DNA from: Rhizobium sp. L43
GTDB taxonomy: Bacteria > Pseudomonadota > Alphaproteobacteria > Rhizobiales > Rhizobiaceae
DNA: 64,000 bases
Direction of reading: 5' to 3'
Assembly (NCBI RefSeq): GCF_002531725.1
Contig: NZ_NWSQ01000001.1
Coordinates: forward strand, 186,001 to 250,000
Shown piece after piece: positions 18,778 through 27,872 of the stretch. Numbering within the stretch: the first letter of the stretch is position 1; every line of letters starts with the position of its first letter. Both the position numbers and the translations under genes were made by a program. The notes below the pieces were generated by a model. The model searched no databases. It worked only from the letters and a program-made list of their open reading frames with translations, and was not told where the DNA came from.

Positions 18778-20093
18778 ACCATCTCACGGGATTTGATTTC
18801 GATGTAGCGCGCAATGAGATCCGAGGTCAGCGCCTCCGGCGTGCTGTCGAGGCAAAGCACGCCGAGACGCGTCAGCTTTTCCATGACGGCGCGCCGCTCC
18901 TGCAGAATCTGGCGCGCCGCGACCGAGCGGGCGACGGCATCGAGCGTCATTTCCTCGGGTTCGATGAGCTTTGCCAGCATCGGATCGCGCAAGGCGACAT
19001 AGACGACGAAGTGATGCCGGGCGAGCACCTGTATGTTCTCGATCATCAGTTCCGCCGTGATGGTGTCGACGAAATCGGAGAATATCACAATCAGCGACCG
19101 TCGCTTCAGCCGCCCGGACAGATGGGTCAGCCCCAGCGTGTGGTTGGTCTCCTGGGTTTCGTACCGCAGCCCGGCGCAAACCGTTTGCAGCCGCGGAAAG
19201 GCTGCGCGTCCGGGCAAGGCCGGCACGAACAGACGCGGACGGCTGTCGAAGCTGTAGAAGCCGACGAGATCGCCGGCAAGGCCCGCGCCCCAGCACATGG
19301 CGAGCGCGGCATTGATGGCGCGATCGAGCTTGGTGAAGCCGGCAAGCTGCTCGGCCATCAGCCGCCCGGAATCGACGCAGAGGATGATCTGGTGATTTCG
19401 TTCGGCCCGCATCTCACGCACGACGAGACTGCGCATGCGCGCCGACCGCTTCCAATCGATGCTGCGCGGATCCATGCCGCTTGCAAATTCCCGCAGCTGA
19501 TGGAACTCCGATCCCTCGCCGCGCAGCCGCAAATCCTTCTGGCCGGCCTCCAGCGGCAGGATCTGGGTCTTGATCGCCCCGGATAGCACCGGCGATATGT
19601 CGGGCTGGACGGCGATCTCTTTGCCGACCGGCATGCGGGCGATCATCTCGAGCAGCTTCCATCGCGATGGCCACTTCAGCCACAGCGCGTTGACCGCGTA
19701 TCGTCCGCGCCGGGTCAGACGAAGCTCGAGAGTGGCCTTGACCTCCCCTTCTCCAGCGCCCGATGCAGGGGTGATCCATCTGGTTTCGGAGACGACCAGC
19801 TCGGGCGCGAGATCGAGCCGGATTTCGATTTTCCCAGGCAGCGCTTTCTTCTGCGGCCGGATGTCCGCGATGAATTCGGCGGTGTGGCCGACAAAGCCTT
19901 GCGGCGGCAGATCGACATCGATCGTCATCCTGCCCGACAGGTTGGAGAGAACGAGATCGACGACCGTGAGGGCTGCGAGCACAAGCCATATGAGGAGCAG
20001 GAGATAGCTCATGTCGCGCCACCACACGCTGGTGAACACCGTCACCGCGGCTGTTATCAGAACGAGCGCGATCAGAGTGGGGGATGGCCGCAT
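18774..20093 (-). CDS. DUF58 domain protein (VWA-like, MoxR partner)
   Basis: A 439-residue protein with two N-terminal membrane helices (about 5-45), a beta-rich middle region and the DUF58 block GSEFHQLREFASGMDPRSIDWK near 210-230. A von Willebrand A-like fold follows (QIILCVDSGRLMAE, LIVIFSDFVDT). Such proteins are the usual partners of MoxR AAA ATPases. Start and stop abut or overlap its neighbours, placing it firmly in the operon. The likely role is chaperone-assisted assembly of a membrane complex; the target is unknown. Confidence 0.88.
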   Translation of the reverse strand: MRPSPTLIALVLITAAVTVFTSVWWRDMSYLLLLIWLVLAALTVVDLVLSNLSGRMTIDVDLPPQGFVGHTAEFIADIRPQKKALPGKIEIRLDLAPELVVSETRWITPASGAGEGEVKATLELRLTRRGRYAVNALWLKWPSRWKLLEMIARMPVGKEIAVQPDISPVLSGAIKTQILPLEAGQKDLRLRGEGSEFHQLREFASGMDPRSIDWKRSARMRSLVVREMRAERNHQIILCVDSGRLMAEQLAGFTKLDRAINAALAMCWGAGLAGDLVGFYSFDSRPRLFVPALPGRAAFPRLQTVCAGLRYETQETNHTLGLTHLSGRLKRRSLIVIFSDFVDTITAELMIENIQVLARHHFVVYVALRDPMLAKLIEPEEMTLDAVARSVAARQILQERRAVMEKLTRLGVLCLDSTPEALTSDLIARYIEIKSREMV

Positions 20094-21071
20094 TTAACGG
20101 GGCGCATCCACGCGGTTCTTGATGTTGCGCAACGCCTCATCAGGCGTGCGGCCATCGATTTCCGCCGAGGGCGACAGCACGATGCGATGGCGCAATGCCG
20201 GCACCAGCAAGGCCTGAACATCGTCGGGCAAGCCGTAATCCCGGCCCTCGAAGGCGGCGCGCACACGCACGGCCGCGGCAAGGGCGTCTGCGGCGCGCGT
20301 CGATGCGCCATAGAGAATGTCGGGATCGGAGCGCGTGGCGCGCACCAGGTCGACGACATAGGTCAGGATCGTGTTGTCGAGATGGATCGCATCGATCAGC
20401 GCGCGGCCTTCGGCGAGTGCCGCACTAGTGACAAGCGGACGGATGCCGGCATTGCGCAGGTCTGATTTCAGCGCCTGGGTCGCGTGTTTGGAGAGGATGG
20501 CAATTTCCGTATCGCGGTCGGGAAAATCGACGATAAGCTTGAACAGGAAACGATCGAGCTGTGCCTCCGGAAGAGGATAGGTGCCCTGCTGCTCGATCGG
20601 GTTCTGCGTGGCAAGCACGAAGAAATCCGGCCCCAGGGAATAATCGGTTCCGTCAAGCGTGACCATGCGCTCGTTCATTGCCTGCAGCAAGGCCGATTGC
20701 GTCTTCGGCGGCGCGCGATTGATCTCATCGGCGAGAAGAATGTCGGTAAAGACCGGGCCTTTGGTCAGGTGGAACTGGTTCGTCTGAAAATTGAAGAGAT
20801 TGACGCCCAGCACATCGCCGGGCATCAGGTCGGGCGTGAACTGGATGCGCCGATATTGCAGCGCCATGGCGGCGGAGACCGACCGGGCCAGCAGGGTTTT
20901 GGCCGTGCCGGGCGGCCCTTCGACCAGGCAGTGCCCACCGGCAAAGAGCGAGATCAGGACGAGATCGATGATCGCATCCTGCCCCTGCACCGCTTTGCCG
21001 ATTTCGCCACGAACCGCGGCGATAAGATTGCGAAATTCACCTAGATCCAAGGTCGATGCTCCCTGGAGCAT
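20094..21071 (-). CDS. MoxR family AAA+ ATPase
   Basis: A 325-residue AAA+ chaperone-like ATPase. Walker A is EGPPGTAKT (near 54-62), Walker B ILLADEINRAPPKTQ, then sensor 1 FVLATQNPIEQQGTYPLPEAQLDRF and a C-terminal lid. The ATG at 21071 has no clear ribosome site and lies inside a 14-base-arm hairpin. A TTG at 21050 is preceded by AGGGAG eight bases away and may be the true start, giving 318 residues. It directly precedes DUF58, the standard functional pairing. Confidence 0.9.
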   Translation of the reverse strand: MLQGASTLDLGEFRNLIAAVRGEIGKAVQGQDAIIDLVLISLFAGGHCLVEGPPGTAKTLLARSVSAAMALQYRRIQFTPDLMPGDVLGVNLFNFQTNQFHLTKGPVFTDILLADEINRAPPKTQSALLQAMNERMVTLDGTDYSLGPDFFVLATQNPIEQQGTYPLPEAQLDRFLFKLIVDFPDRDTEIAILSKHATQALKSDLRNAGIRPLVTSAALAEGRALIDAIHLDNTILTYVVDLVRATRSDPDILYGASTRAADALAAAVRVRAAFEGRDYGLPDDVQALLVPALRHRIVLSPSAEIDGRTPDEALRNIKNRVDAPR

Positions 21072-21108
21072 GATGCCGAAAGGCGCAGGCGCTGTTCGGC
21101 ATCATGCT
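21067..21108. repeat. Inverted repeat spanning the moxR start codon
   Basis: Arms AGCATGATGCCGAA (21067-21080) and TTCGGCATCATGCT (21095-21108) are perfectly complementary around a 14-base loop. This fills the 37-base gap after the DUF4350 gene and includes the ATG at 21071. In RNA the hairpin could hide that start or act as a processing or termination signal. Similar ATGATGCCGAA palindromes are common in rhizobial intergenic DNA (from memory). Confidence 0.7.
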
Positions 21109-22419
21109 CTAATTCTTTGATTTGGAAGAGGATTCAGATTTCAGGCCGACCGGCCTGAAATCATCCTGCTCCAGCGATTTTCTGAATGTCTCGAGATTGC
21201 GGTGCAGGCTCGCCCGCGTCATCAGATGTCCGCGATCGATCAGCGCCTGCGCCGACGAATGCAATGCCTTCGCCGCCGCCGGATCGCGGCGCGCCAGACG
21301 CTGAAACAGCCGCGCTATGCCGGCCTCGTTTCCGGCTCCGGGGCCGAAGAGCTGCTGCGCCTTGTCCGCCAGCAGATGCAGCACGAACTGTCCGGTCATC
21401 CGGCCATCATTGCCCGACAGGCGCAGCAGACGCGCCATCGCGTCGATTGCGGCGGTCTTCGACAGCTCGGTGTTTGCGGATGCCTCGGGCAAAGCCGGCC
21501 CGAAGCGATAGGCGCCGCGCCAGAAACAAACAGCTGCGACGACGAGCAATGTTCCCCAGATGAGGGACAGCGGATAGACGAAAAACCGCTTGAAATCGCT
21601 GGCGGAGCGCTCATAGGAGCGGCCCTCGTCGACCGGTTTCTTCCTATCCAGAGGTAGGCCTGCTGTATCCAGATAGACCGGCCGCGTTTCGCCCGCTCTG
21701 CGCAACAGCGTAACGAGCGACACGGCAAAGGAGGCATTGTCGGCGAGAGCCAGTCCATGATTGTTCATCAGGTCCGGATCCGACAGCAGATAGACGTTGG
21801 GGTTATCAGTGCAACGCAGGAGCAGCGCCCCCAGCGGCGTGCCGGCGAGCTCTTGGCAGCCGCTCGGCAGGCTCGACCGTTCGAAGGTCTGTGCCTGATA
21901 GAGGGCTATCTTGATCGGTTGGCCCGTTTTCAGCTGCGGCTGCGCCTCTTCGAAACCCGTCTTGCTGCGGGCAAAGCCAAAATCGGAATAGCCGATCTTG
22001 TCGAGTTCGCCGCCGATATCGGCGAGATCGACCAGTGCCGATTTGTCGGCAACCCCCTCCGTCGACACGCTGCCGCGCCATTTCGGCAAAACGATCAGCG
22101 TCGGCAGCGCATAGCGGTTCGACTCCCGGACCGGGTTTTCCGGGCCTGCGTCATCCGCATCCTCGTTTGCCTGAGATGCGGCAGCCTCGCCTTGGCGGAT
22201 CGACAAAGGAATAATGCGCAGCGAGATTTCCGAACGCGCGCGGGCGACATGAGGGTCGGATCGAACGACAGGGATACCCTTGGCCTGCAGCCACAATTCC
22301 AACCCCTTGTTGCCCAGGGGCGAGCGGTCGAAATCGCTTCCGCGCGACAGCGCAAAGATTGCCGCCGCCGCCAGCGCCAGCAACAGCCCCAGAAACAGAA
22401 GAGGTCCCGAGTTACGCAT
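21109..22419 (-). CDS. DUF4350 domain membrane protein
   Basis: A 436-residue protein. An N-terminal membrane helix (about 5-25) is followed by the DUF4350 region (GSDFDRSPLGNKGLELWLQAKG, ending in LMNNHGLALADNASFAVSLV) and a second membrane helix near 285-305 (LIWGTLLVVAAVCFW). A helical cytoplasmic tail (ASLHRNLETFRKSL) closes it. It starts inside the end of the preceding gene (8-base overlap). The domain has a GATase-like fold without catalytic residues in known relatives. It is a regular neighbour of MoxR and DUF4129 genes; function is unknown. Confidence 0.82.
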   Translation of the reverse strand: MRNSGPLLFLGLLLALAAAAIFALSRGSDFDRSPLGNKGLELWLQAKGIPVVRSDPHVARARSEISLRIIPLSIRQGEAAASQANEDADDAGPENPVRESNRYALPTLIVLPKWRGSVSTEGVADKSALVDLADIGGELDKIGYSDFGFARSKTGFEEAQPQLKTGQPIKIALYQAQTFERSSLPSGCQELAGTPLGALLLRCTDNPNVYLLSDPDLMNNHGLALADNASFAVSLVTLLRRAGETRPVYLDTAGLPLDRKKPVDEGRSYERSASDFKRFFVYPLSLIWGTLLVVAAVCFWRGAYRFGPALPEASANTELSKTAAIDAMARLLRLSGNDGRMTGQFVLHLLADKAQQLFGPGAGNEAGIARLFQRLARRDPAAAKALHSSAQALIDRGHLMTRASLHRNLETFRKSLEQDDFRPVGLKSESSSKSKN

Positions 22420-23170
22420 TGGGGGCCACTCTGCCTGAGGACAGCAAGCCGCGCGCGGTCGTCAGAAGGACGCCGAAATGGCTTTCCGCAAGCGTGCGGC
22501 CGCCATAGTGAACGAGCTCCACCGCCGTCAGAAAATTTTCCAGGCGTTCGCGCTCGGGCATATCTCGCGGCAGGCGGGCGAAAACCGCACGCTCCGTATC
22601 CGAACGGAAAAGACGCGTTCCCGTGATGTCGGCCGCGTGCAGCAGGCAGTGCCTGAGCAGCAGGACAAGCGCCTGCCGGCGATCCGCCATGGCGGCGATA
22701 CGCTGCAGGAAATCGCTCGGCTTTTCCTCGGCCTCGGCTGCCGACGTGCGCCAGCTTTCCGGCGCCTCTCCCTGTCGCTTCACGTCGCGTGGAGCAGATG
22801 AGAGAAGCACACCGCCATTTCCGAAGCGGATCCACAGGCCGATGACCACAATGAGACCGACAAGCACGGCAGCAACCGCCAGAGGACCGCTGACGACCGG
22901 CTCCCGCGAGATCGTCAGCGGCCGGCGTTGTGGTGACGACGTCGTCGTATTCGATACCGGTTCGTCTTTTGCGGAAGCGTCGCCATAGACGAGCGTGCAG
23001 CGCAATCCATTCTGCTGGCACTGCGCGGCATATTCGGCTCCGGCGGGGCTCCTTTGACGATCGCCGCCCGCAACCTGCTGACTGGTGTTGTCCTGCGCCT
23101 GAGCGGGCGGAAACTGAGCCGAGGCAGCGAGCAACAGAACCACCAGCAGGCCGAGATTGCGGATGGTCAT
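22412..23170 (-). CDS. Putative DUF4129-like membrane protein
   Basis: A 252-residue protein with a signal peptide (hydrophobic to about 22, cleavage near QFPPAQA-Q), a short periplasmic stretch with a cysteine pair (CQQNGLRC), one membrane helix (about 95-115) and a cytoplasmic helical domain. That domain has RRQALVLLLRHCLLHAAD and FLTAVELVHYGGR, resembling the C-terminal DUF4129 segment usually found next to DUF4350 and MoxR. The family call is tentative because the conserved part is short. It precedes DUF4350 with an 8-base overlap. Confidence 0.65.
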   Translation of the reverse strand: MTIRNLGLLVVLLLAASAQFPPAQAQDNTSQQVAGGDRQRSPAGAEYAAQCQQNGLRCTLVYGDASAKDEPVSNTTTSSPQRRPLTISREPVVSGPLAVAAVLVGLIVVIGLWIRFGNGGVLLSSAPRDVKRQGEAPESWRTSAAEAEEKPSDFLQRIAAMADRRQALVLLLRHCLLHAADITGTRLFRSDTERAVFARLPRDMPERERLENFLTAVELVHYGGRTLAESHFGVLLTTARGLLSSGRVAPNA

Positions 23171-23173
23171 GTT

Positions 23174-23620
23174 CTAGGCAAAGACCTCTGCTCTCGCGTC
23201 GGGACGCAACGGATCCGGCCCGAACTTGTTGGGGCCGTCCGTGCCCTTCATCGCGGAAAGAACAGTGATCGCGAGACCCGTAACGGAACCGATAGTGGGA
23301 ACCATGCCCAAGAGGATCAGCGCCAGATACCACCAACCGGAAATGTTGCGATCATGAAGGCGACGAACCTGAAGAGATAGGATCGGCAAAACGAGGGCAA
23401 GCGCCAACAATCCGCCGATGACCATAAGGGCGACGACCAGCGACGAAGTTCCGCCCTGTTGACCGGAAAAGGCGCCTGCCGCGAAGGCCAAAATTACTAT
23501 TGCGACAGCCAACAACAAATAAAACAGCTGAAACCACCAATATTCCGAGCGGGAGGCCCTGCCGGAGAATGTTGCATATTTCTGCGTCAGAACTGTTCGA
23601 ACAGCTTCAGTAAACCCCAC
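23174..23620 (-). CDS. DUF805 family small membrane protein
   Basis: A 148-residue protein beginning GFTEAVRTVL after a GTG. The motif YATFSGRASRSEYWWF marks the DUF805 N-terminus, followed by four hydrophobic segments and RRLHDRNISGWW, the second family hallmark. The GTG at 23620 is chosen because AGGGG lies about eight bases upstream; an in-frame TTG at 23674 has no site. It is the first gene of the minus-strand MoxR operon, three bases before the next gene. No biochemical function is known. Confidence 0.83.
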   Translation of the reverse strand: MGFTEAVRTVLTQKYATFSGRASRSEYWWFQLFYLLLAVAIVILAFAAGAFSGQQGGTSSLVVALMVIGGLLALALVLPILSLQVRRLHDRNISGWWYLALILLGMVPTIGSVTGLAITVLSAMKGTDGPNKFGPDPLRPDARAEVFA

Positions 23621-24248
23621 TTCGAATGCCCCTATGTCTACTTGCTGCAAGGCAATGACCCACAGCCCAATCAACGTTTTGCTTGATAATAATTTCGGAT
23701 GAAAAATAGCTACAATTCAAACGTAGAAATTGCAATAAGCCGGTCGCTGGGCTCACGATTTTAAAGCAACGCTTGTAGTGACTTTTTCAACGCCGCGCCC
23801 CTATTGAGGCGGGAGCCATCGGACGAGTGTCTGACGGGAAGATATGGGCGAGAGCGAGGAATGGCCACTCGCGGCGATGCCGTTGTGAGCAAGTCCGCCG
23901 AGCCATTGACCCGCAAGCGCACAAGGTGTGTCGTTTCCGCATCACTTTCCGTCAGGTTGCAAATATCCGCTTGGCAACAGCGAATTGGTTCGGTAGAAAA
24001 CGCTCACCGCTTTAGATCGAACAAGGGAGGCGTTGCATGACACCAGCATTCATCGAAACCTTCCCATGTGGCATGTCCCGACGCTAGGTCATTGCCATTC
24101 GCGGCCCGCCTCGGGGCGCCACATGCGGTTTTCTCTTCCTGCATAGCCCGATTGATCCGACGGGATCATTTCGTCTCCCGCTCGGGCTGTGCCGTCTAAC
24201 TCTCGATTTTGAGGACCGGTTGCCGAAAGACGGGCCGGGCTGGTTAAA
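23621..24248. other. Intergenic region between divergent operons
   Basis: About 630 bases separating the leftward MoxR operon from a rightward ABC exporter. The left third is AT-rich (around 23680-23770) and probably holds promoters. Short frames at 23804-24040 lack ribosome sites or recognisable domains. I see no repeat or RNA gene. Confidence 0.55.
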
Positions 24249-26039
24249 ATGACTCGCAAGAAGCTCGATTTCCGCGCCGACGCCTATCGCAACGTGCTCG
24301 GCTTTGTTTTTCAACATTGGCGCCATCGGCCTGGTTTGGTGGGCCTGATCGTCGTGCTGGTGATATCAAGTACGCTCGCCGAAGTCATGGTGCCGGTGTT
24401 CTCGGGCCGGATCGTCGATGCCATCGCCGGCGGCAATGCGGCTGATGATGCGCTCAGCGCCTTCGTCGTCGTCGTGGCTCTGGGCATGACCAGCGTGGCG
24501 CTGCGCTGGTTCATCTTCAACGGCATTATCCGGCTGACGCTGCGCACCATGGCGGACGTGGTCAATAACGGCTTCCACAAGGTGCAGCGGTTCTCGACCG
24601 ACTGGCACGCCAACAGCTTTGCCGGTTCGACGGTGCGCAAGATCACCCGCGGCATGTGGGCGCTGGACTCGCTCAACGACCTGCTGCTGGTCGCCCTTTT
24701 GCCCTCCATCGTCATGCTGGTCGGCGCCAGTATCGTGCTCGGCAGCTACTGGCCGGTCATGGGCCTGATCGTGGCTCTGGGATCGCTGATCTATATCGGC
24801 GTGACCGTGGCGCTTTCCATGGGTTTCGTGTCGCCCGCGGCACGGCTTGCCAATGCCTGGGACACCAAGCTCGGCGGTGCGCTGGCGGATGCCATCAGCT
24901 GCAATGCGGTGGTCAAAGCCTTCGGCGCCGAAAACCGCGAAGAGGCGCGCCTGCGCCACGTGCTGGCCAAATGGGACAGCCGCACGCGGCGGACATGGAA
25001 GCGCGGCACAGCGAGCGGCACGATCCAGGGCTTCATGATGGTTTCCATGCAGGCCGGCATTCTGGGAACGGGCCTGGTCATGTGGCGGCAAGGGCTGGCG
25101 ACGGCTGGCGACATTACCTTCGTGCTGGCCATGTTCTTCGTTCTGCAAGGCTATCTGCGCAATGTCGGCCAGGACATCCGCAATCTGCAGCGGGCCGTCA
25201 ACGACATGGAAGAACTGGTGCTGCTCGACAAGATGCCGCTCGGCATCGAGGACAGGCCGAACGCCACGCCGATCAGGATTGATGAGGGCGAGATCGTCTT
25301 CGATCGCGTCACCTTCCAATATGGCGCGCATCCCACCCCGCTTTATGAGGACTTTTCCGTCACCATCAAGCCGGGCGAGCGCGTGGGGCTGGTGGGGCAT
25401 TCGGGCTCGGGCAAGACGACTTTCGTCAAGCTCATCCAGCGCCTCCACGACGTGACGTCGGGCGTAATCCGCATCGACGGGCAGGATATATCAGGGGTCC
25501 GGCAATCCAGCCTGCGCGGCCAGATCGCCATCGTGCAGCAGGAGCCCATCCTGTTCCACCGTACGCTGGCTGAGAACATCGCCTATGGCAGGCCGAACGC
25601 CTCGCGCCGCGAGATCGAGCAGGCGGCGAAACAGGCAAGCGCCCACGACTTCATCATGGACCTTCCCAAAGGCTATGAGACGATGGTGGGAGAGCGCGGC
25701 GTCAAACTGTCGGGCGGCGAGCGGCAGCGTGTCGCCATTGCCCGGGCTTTCCTCGCCGATGCGCCGGTGCTGATCCTCGACGAGGCGACGTCGAGCCTCG
25801 ACAGCGAGAGCGAAGTTCAGATCCAGCAGGCGATGGAACGCCTGATGACCGGCCGCACCACGCTTGTCATCGCGCACCGGCTGTCGACGGTCAGGGCGCT
25901 GGACCGGCTGCTGGTCTTCGACAAGGGAAACATTGTCGAAGAAGGCGACCACCAGGCGCTGATCCGGCTTAACAACGGCATCTACCGCCGGCTGTTCGAA
26001 CGGCAGGCGCTGGAACTGACCAAGGGTCTGGTGGCGTGA
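24249..26039 (+). CDS. ABC exporter, fused permease and ATPase
   Basis: A 596-residue half-transporter. The type IV exporter membrane domain has six hydrophobic segments within about 28-320. The C-terminal ATPase is fully canonical: Walker A GHSGSGKTT (about 384-392), Q-loop VQQEP, signature LSGGERQR, Walker B VLILDEATSSLDSE and H-loop VIAHRLST. It should therefore work as a homodimer. No accompanying secretion gene is present, so lipid, peptide or drug export cannot be told apart. It is probably monocistronic, with a hairpin after the stop. Confidence 0.9.
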   Translation: MTRKKLDFRADAYRNVLGFVFQHWRHRPGLVGLIVVLVISSTLAEVMVPVFSGRIVDAIAGGNAADDALSAFVVVVALGMTSVALRWFIFNGIIRLTLRTMADVVNNGFHKVQRFSTDWHANSFAGSTVRKITRGMWALDSLNDLLLVALLPSIVMLVGASIVLGSYWPVMGLIVALGSLIYIGVTVALSMGFVSPAARLANAWDTKLGGALADAISCNAVVKAFGAENREEARLRHVLAKWDSRTRRTWKRGTASGTIQGFMMVSMQAGILGTGLVMWRQGLATAGDITFVLAMFFVLQGYLRNVGQDIRNLQRAVNDMEELVLLDKMPLGIEDRPNATPIRIDEGEIVFDRVTFQYGAHPTPLYEDFSVTIKPGERVGLVGHSGSGKTTFVKLIQRLHDVTSGVIRIDGQDISGVRQSSLRGQIAIVQQEPILFHRTLAENIAYGRPNASRREIEQAAKQASAHDFIMDLPKGYETMVGERGVKLSGGERQRVAIARAFLADAPVLILDEATSSLDSESEVQIQQAMERLMTGRTTLVIAHRLSTVRALDRLLVFDKGNIVEEGDHQALIRLNNGIYRRLFERQALELTKGLVA

Positions 26040-26044
26040 ACGGG

Positions 26045-26074
26045 AATACGCCAGGGCTGATGCTCTGGCGTATT
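26045..26074. terminator. Bidirectional terminator-like hairpin
   Basis: Perfect arms AATACGCCAG and CTGGCGTATT with a 10-base loop lie between two converging genes, overlapping the stop of the methyltransferase gene. There is no strong U-tract, but size and position suit a shared terminator. Confidence 0.55.
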
Positions 26075-26552
26075 ACGTCCTGCGATAGAGGAAATAACGG
26101 CCTTCCTTAATCCCGTCAGGCAGCGGCAACGCCACCAGTTCCGGATGCTCCAGCGGCAGGCCGCTGACGGCGATGCCGTTTTGGGCGAGCACGCCGGCCA
26201 TCAGCTGCGGCAGCCAGGTCAGCGTCAGCGCGTCGATCTCGTCATGGCCGGTGCCGATATCGGCATGGGCGAGCGCTGCGCCGATGCCGATAAAGGCCTG
26301 GCCGGACTCACGGATATTGCCGGTCACCATGTCTTCTGCCGCGGGCGTCGAGGCCGAATAGGAGCGGACCTCCCAGTCGAAGGCGACGATGCGCCGGCCG
26401 GGGAAATTCTCGCGCAGATGGTCATAGGTGCGGCCGTTGCCGAGGCCGAACTCCAGCACCGGTCCTTCGATTTCTTCGACCAGATCGGTAATGGAGTTCA
26501 GAATGTCGCGTTGAGCCGTCAACCGGCGAATGAAGCTGTCGAGGCGGCTCAT
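26073..26552 (-). CDS. Small class I SAM-dependent methyltransferase
   Basis: A 159-residue protein. SAM motif I is PVLEFGLGNGRTYDHL (about 31-46) and the acidic ribose-binding position is IVAFDWEV. HADIGTGHDEIDALTLTWL follows as the motif-IV region. It is shorter than usual for the fold and lacks a clear substrate lid, so the substrate is unknown. It converges with the ABC exporter and diverges from the DUF3095 gene, with 123 bases between starts. Confidence 0.78.
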   Translation of the reverse strand: MSRLDSFIRRLTAQRDILNSITDLVEEIEGPVLEFGLGNGRTYDHLRENFPGRRIVAFDWEVRSYSASTPAAEDMVTGNIRESGQAFIGIGAALAHADIGTGHDEIDALTLTWLPQLMAGVLAQNGIAVSGLPLEHPELVALPLPDGIKEGRYFLYRRT

Positions 26553-26675
26553 CTATTCCGTATCCGTCATGAAAATCATTGAGCGCGTGCTAACACTGAA
26601 ACCTTGCCAAGTCGATTGCCGTAAATGGGAAATGGCGTTGCAGTGGCAACATGTGTCTGTGCTAAGCTGGATGAC

Positions 26676-27848
26676 ATGACAACCGTGACCGACGAAGATT
26701 TCTTTGCCGCCGTGCCGCTCTTCAGCGCATTCGAGGGCGTGACCGATGCCGCCAACTATCGGCCGCTGCCTGCGGGATGGGTGCTGGCGCTCGCCGATAT
26801 CGTCGGCTCGACGCAGGCGATCGCCGGCGGCCGTTACAAGGACGTCAACATGGCCGGCGCCAGCGTCATTTCCGCGGTGCTGAATGCCGTCGGCAAGGGC
26901 GACTATCCCTTCGTCTTCGGCGGCGACGGCGCGCTGATCGCGCTTCCCGGCTCGCTTGAGAAGGCGGCGCGCGATGCACTCGCCGCCGTGCAGGTCTGGG
27001 TCGAGGAGGATCTCGGCCTGATGCTGCGCATCGCCATCGTTCCGGTCGCCGATAGCCGCGCCGAGGGCCTCGACGTCCGCGTCGCGCGTTATTCCGCAAG
27101 CCCCCATGTCACCTATGCGATGTTCTGGGGCGGCGGCACCAGCTGGGCCGAAAGACAGATGAAGCTCGGCCATTACGGCGTTGAGCGCGCTGCCCCCGGA
27201 ACCCGCCCCGATCTCGCCGGCCTTTCCTGCCGCTGGAGCCCGATCGACGCGAGGAATGGCGAGATCGTCTCGATCATCGCCGTTCCCGGTGAAGGCCGGC
27301 CGGGCGAAGAATTCCGCGCCCTAGTCAACGGCATCGTCGCCATCACCACCGAACAGAGCCGCGACAGCCACCCGGTGCCGGCCGACGGCCCGGAGCTGGC
27401 CTTCTCGCTGCACGGCATCAATCGCGAGGCCAAGGCCACCGCACCGGCCGGCCGGCGATTGCGGCAGAAGCTCTTCATCTTCCTGCAGCTTGCCATCACG
27501 GTGGTGTGCTACCGGCTCGGCGTTCCTCTCGGCCGCTTCGATGCGCGCCGCTACAAGCGCGACGTCGCCGGCAATTCCGATTTCCGCAAGTTCGACGACG
27601 GGCTGAAGATGACGGTCGATGTCGATGCCGAACACCTGAAACGGATCGAGACGCTGCTGGAGCGCGCACAGGCCGGAGGCATTGCCCGCTACGGTCTGCA
27701 TCGCCAGGCCTCGGCGCTGATGACCTGCTTCGTGCCGACGCCGGTCTCGCGCGACCACATGCATTTCATCGATGGCGCATCAGGCGGTTATGCCGTGGCT
27801 GCCAGCCGGATGACCGGCAAATCGCTTTCGACAGCGTCTGTGCTTTAG
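26676..27848 (+). CDS. DUF3095 protein with degenerate class III cyclase-like N-terminus
   Basis: A 390-residue soluble protein. Residues about 35-150 mimic a class III nucleotide cyclase: D41 in ALADIVGST and D84 in FGGDGALIAL are 43 residues apart, the spacing of the metal aspartates in the window's true cyclases (44-45), and LRIAIVPVADSR matches LRIAIGIHTGPA of CyaC. The Asn/Arg catalytic motif GDxxNxAxRL is replaced by GGGTSWAERQ, so cyclase activity is doubtful. The C-terminal half (about 240-390) is not recognised. The ATG at 26676 is chosen over an upstream ATG that lacks a conserved match. Confidence 0.75.
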   Translation: MTTVTDEDFFAAVPLFSAFEGVTDAANYRPLPAGWVLALADIVGSTQAIAGGRYKDVNMAGASVISAVLNAVGKGDYPFVFGGDGALIALPGSLEKAARDALAAVQVWVEEDLGLMLRIAIVPVADSRAEGLDVRVARYSASPHVTYAMFWGGGTSWAERQMKLGHYGVERAAPGTRPDLAGLSCRWSPIDARNGEIVSIIAVPGEGRPGEEFRALVNGIVAITTEQSRDSHPVPADGPELAFSLHGINREAKATAPAGRRLRQKLFIFLQLAITVVCYRLGVPLGRFDARRYKRDVAGNSDFRKFDDGLKMTVDVDAEHLKRIETLLERAQAGGIARYGLHRQASALMTCFVPTPVSRDHMHFIDGASGGYAVAASRMTGKSLSTASVL

Positions 27849-27872
27849 GCGCAGAGACGAGCGGCGGTATAC

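Noticed and set aside
22095..23336. A 413-codon frame across the DUF4350 and DUF4129-like genes
   Set aside because: It is an alternate frame on the same strand; the overlapping genes have signal peptides, membrane helices and coupled starts.
23804..24040. Possible 78-residue gene in the intergenic gap
   Set aside because: No ribosome site, no domain and atypical composition.
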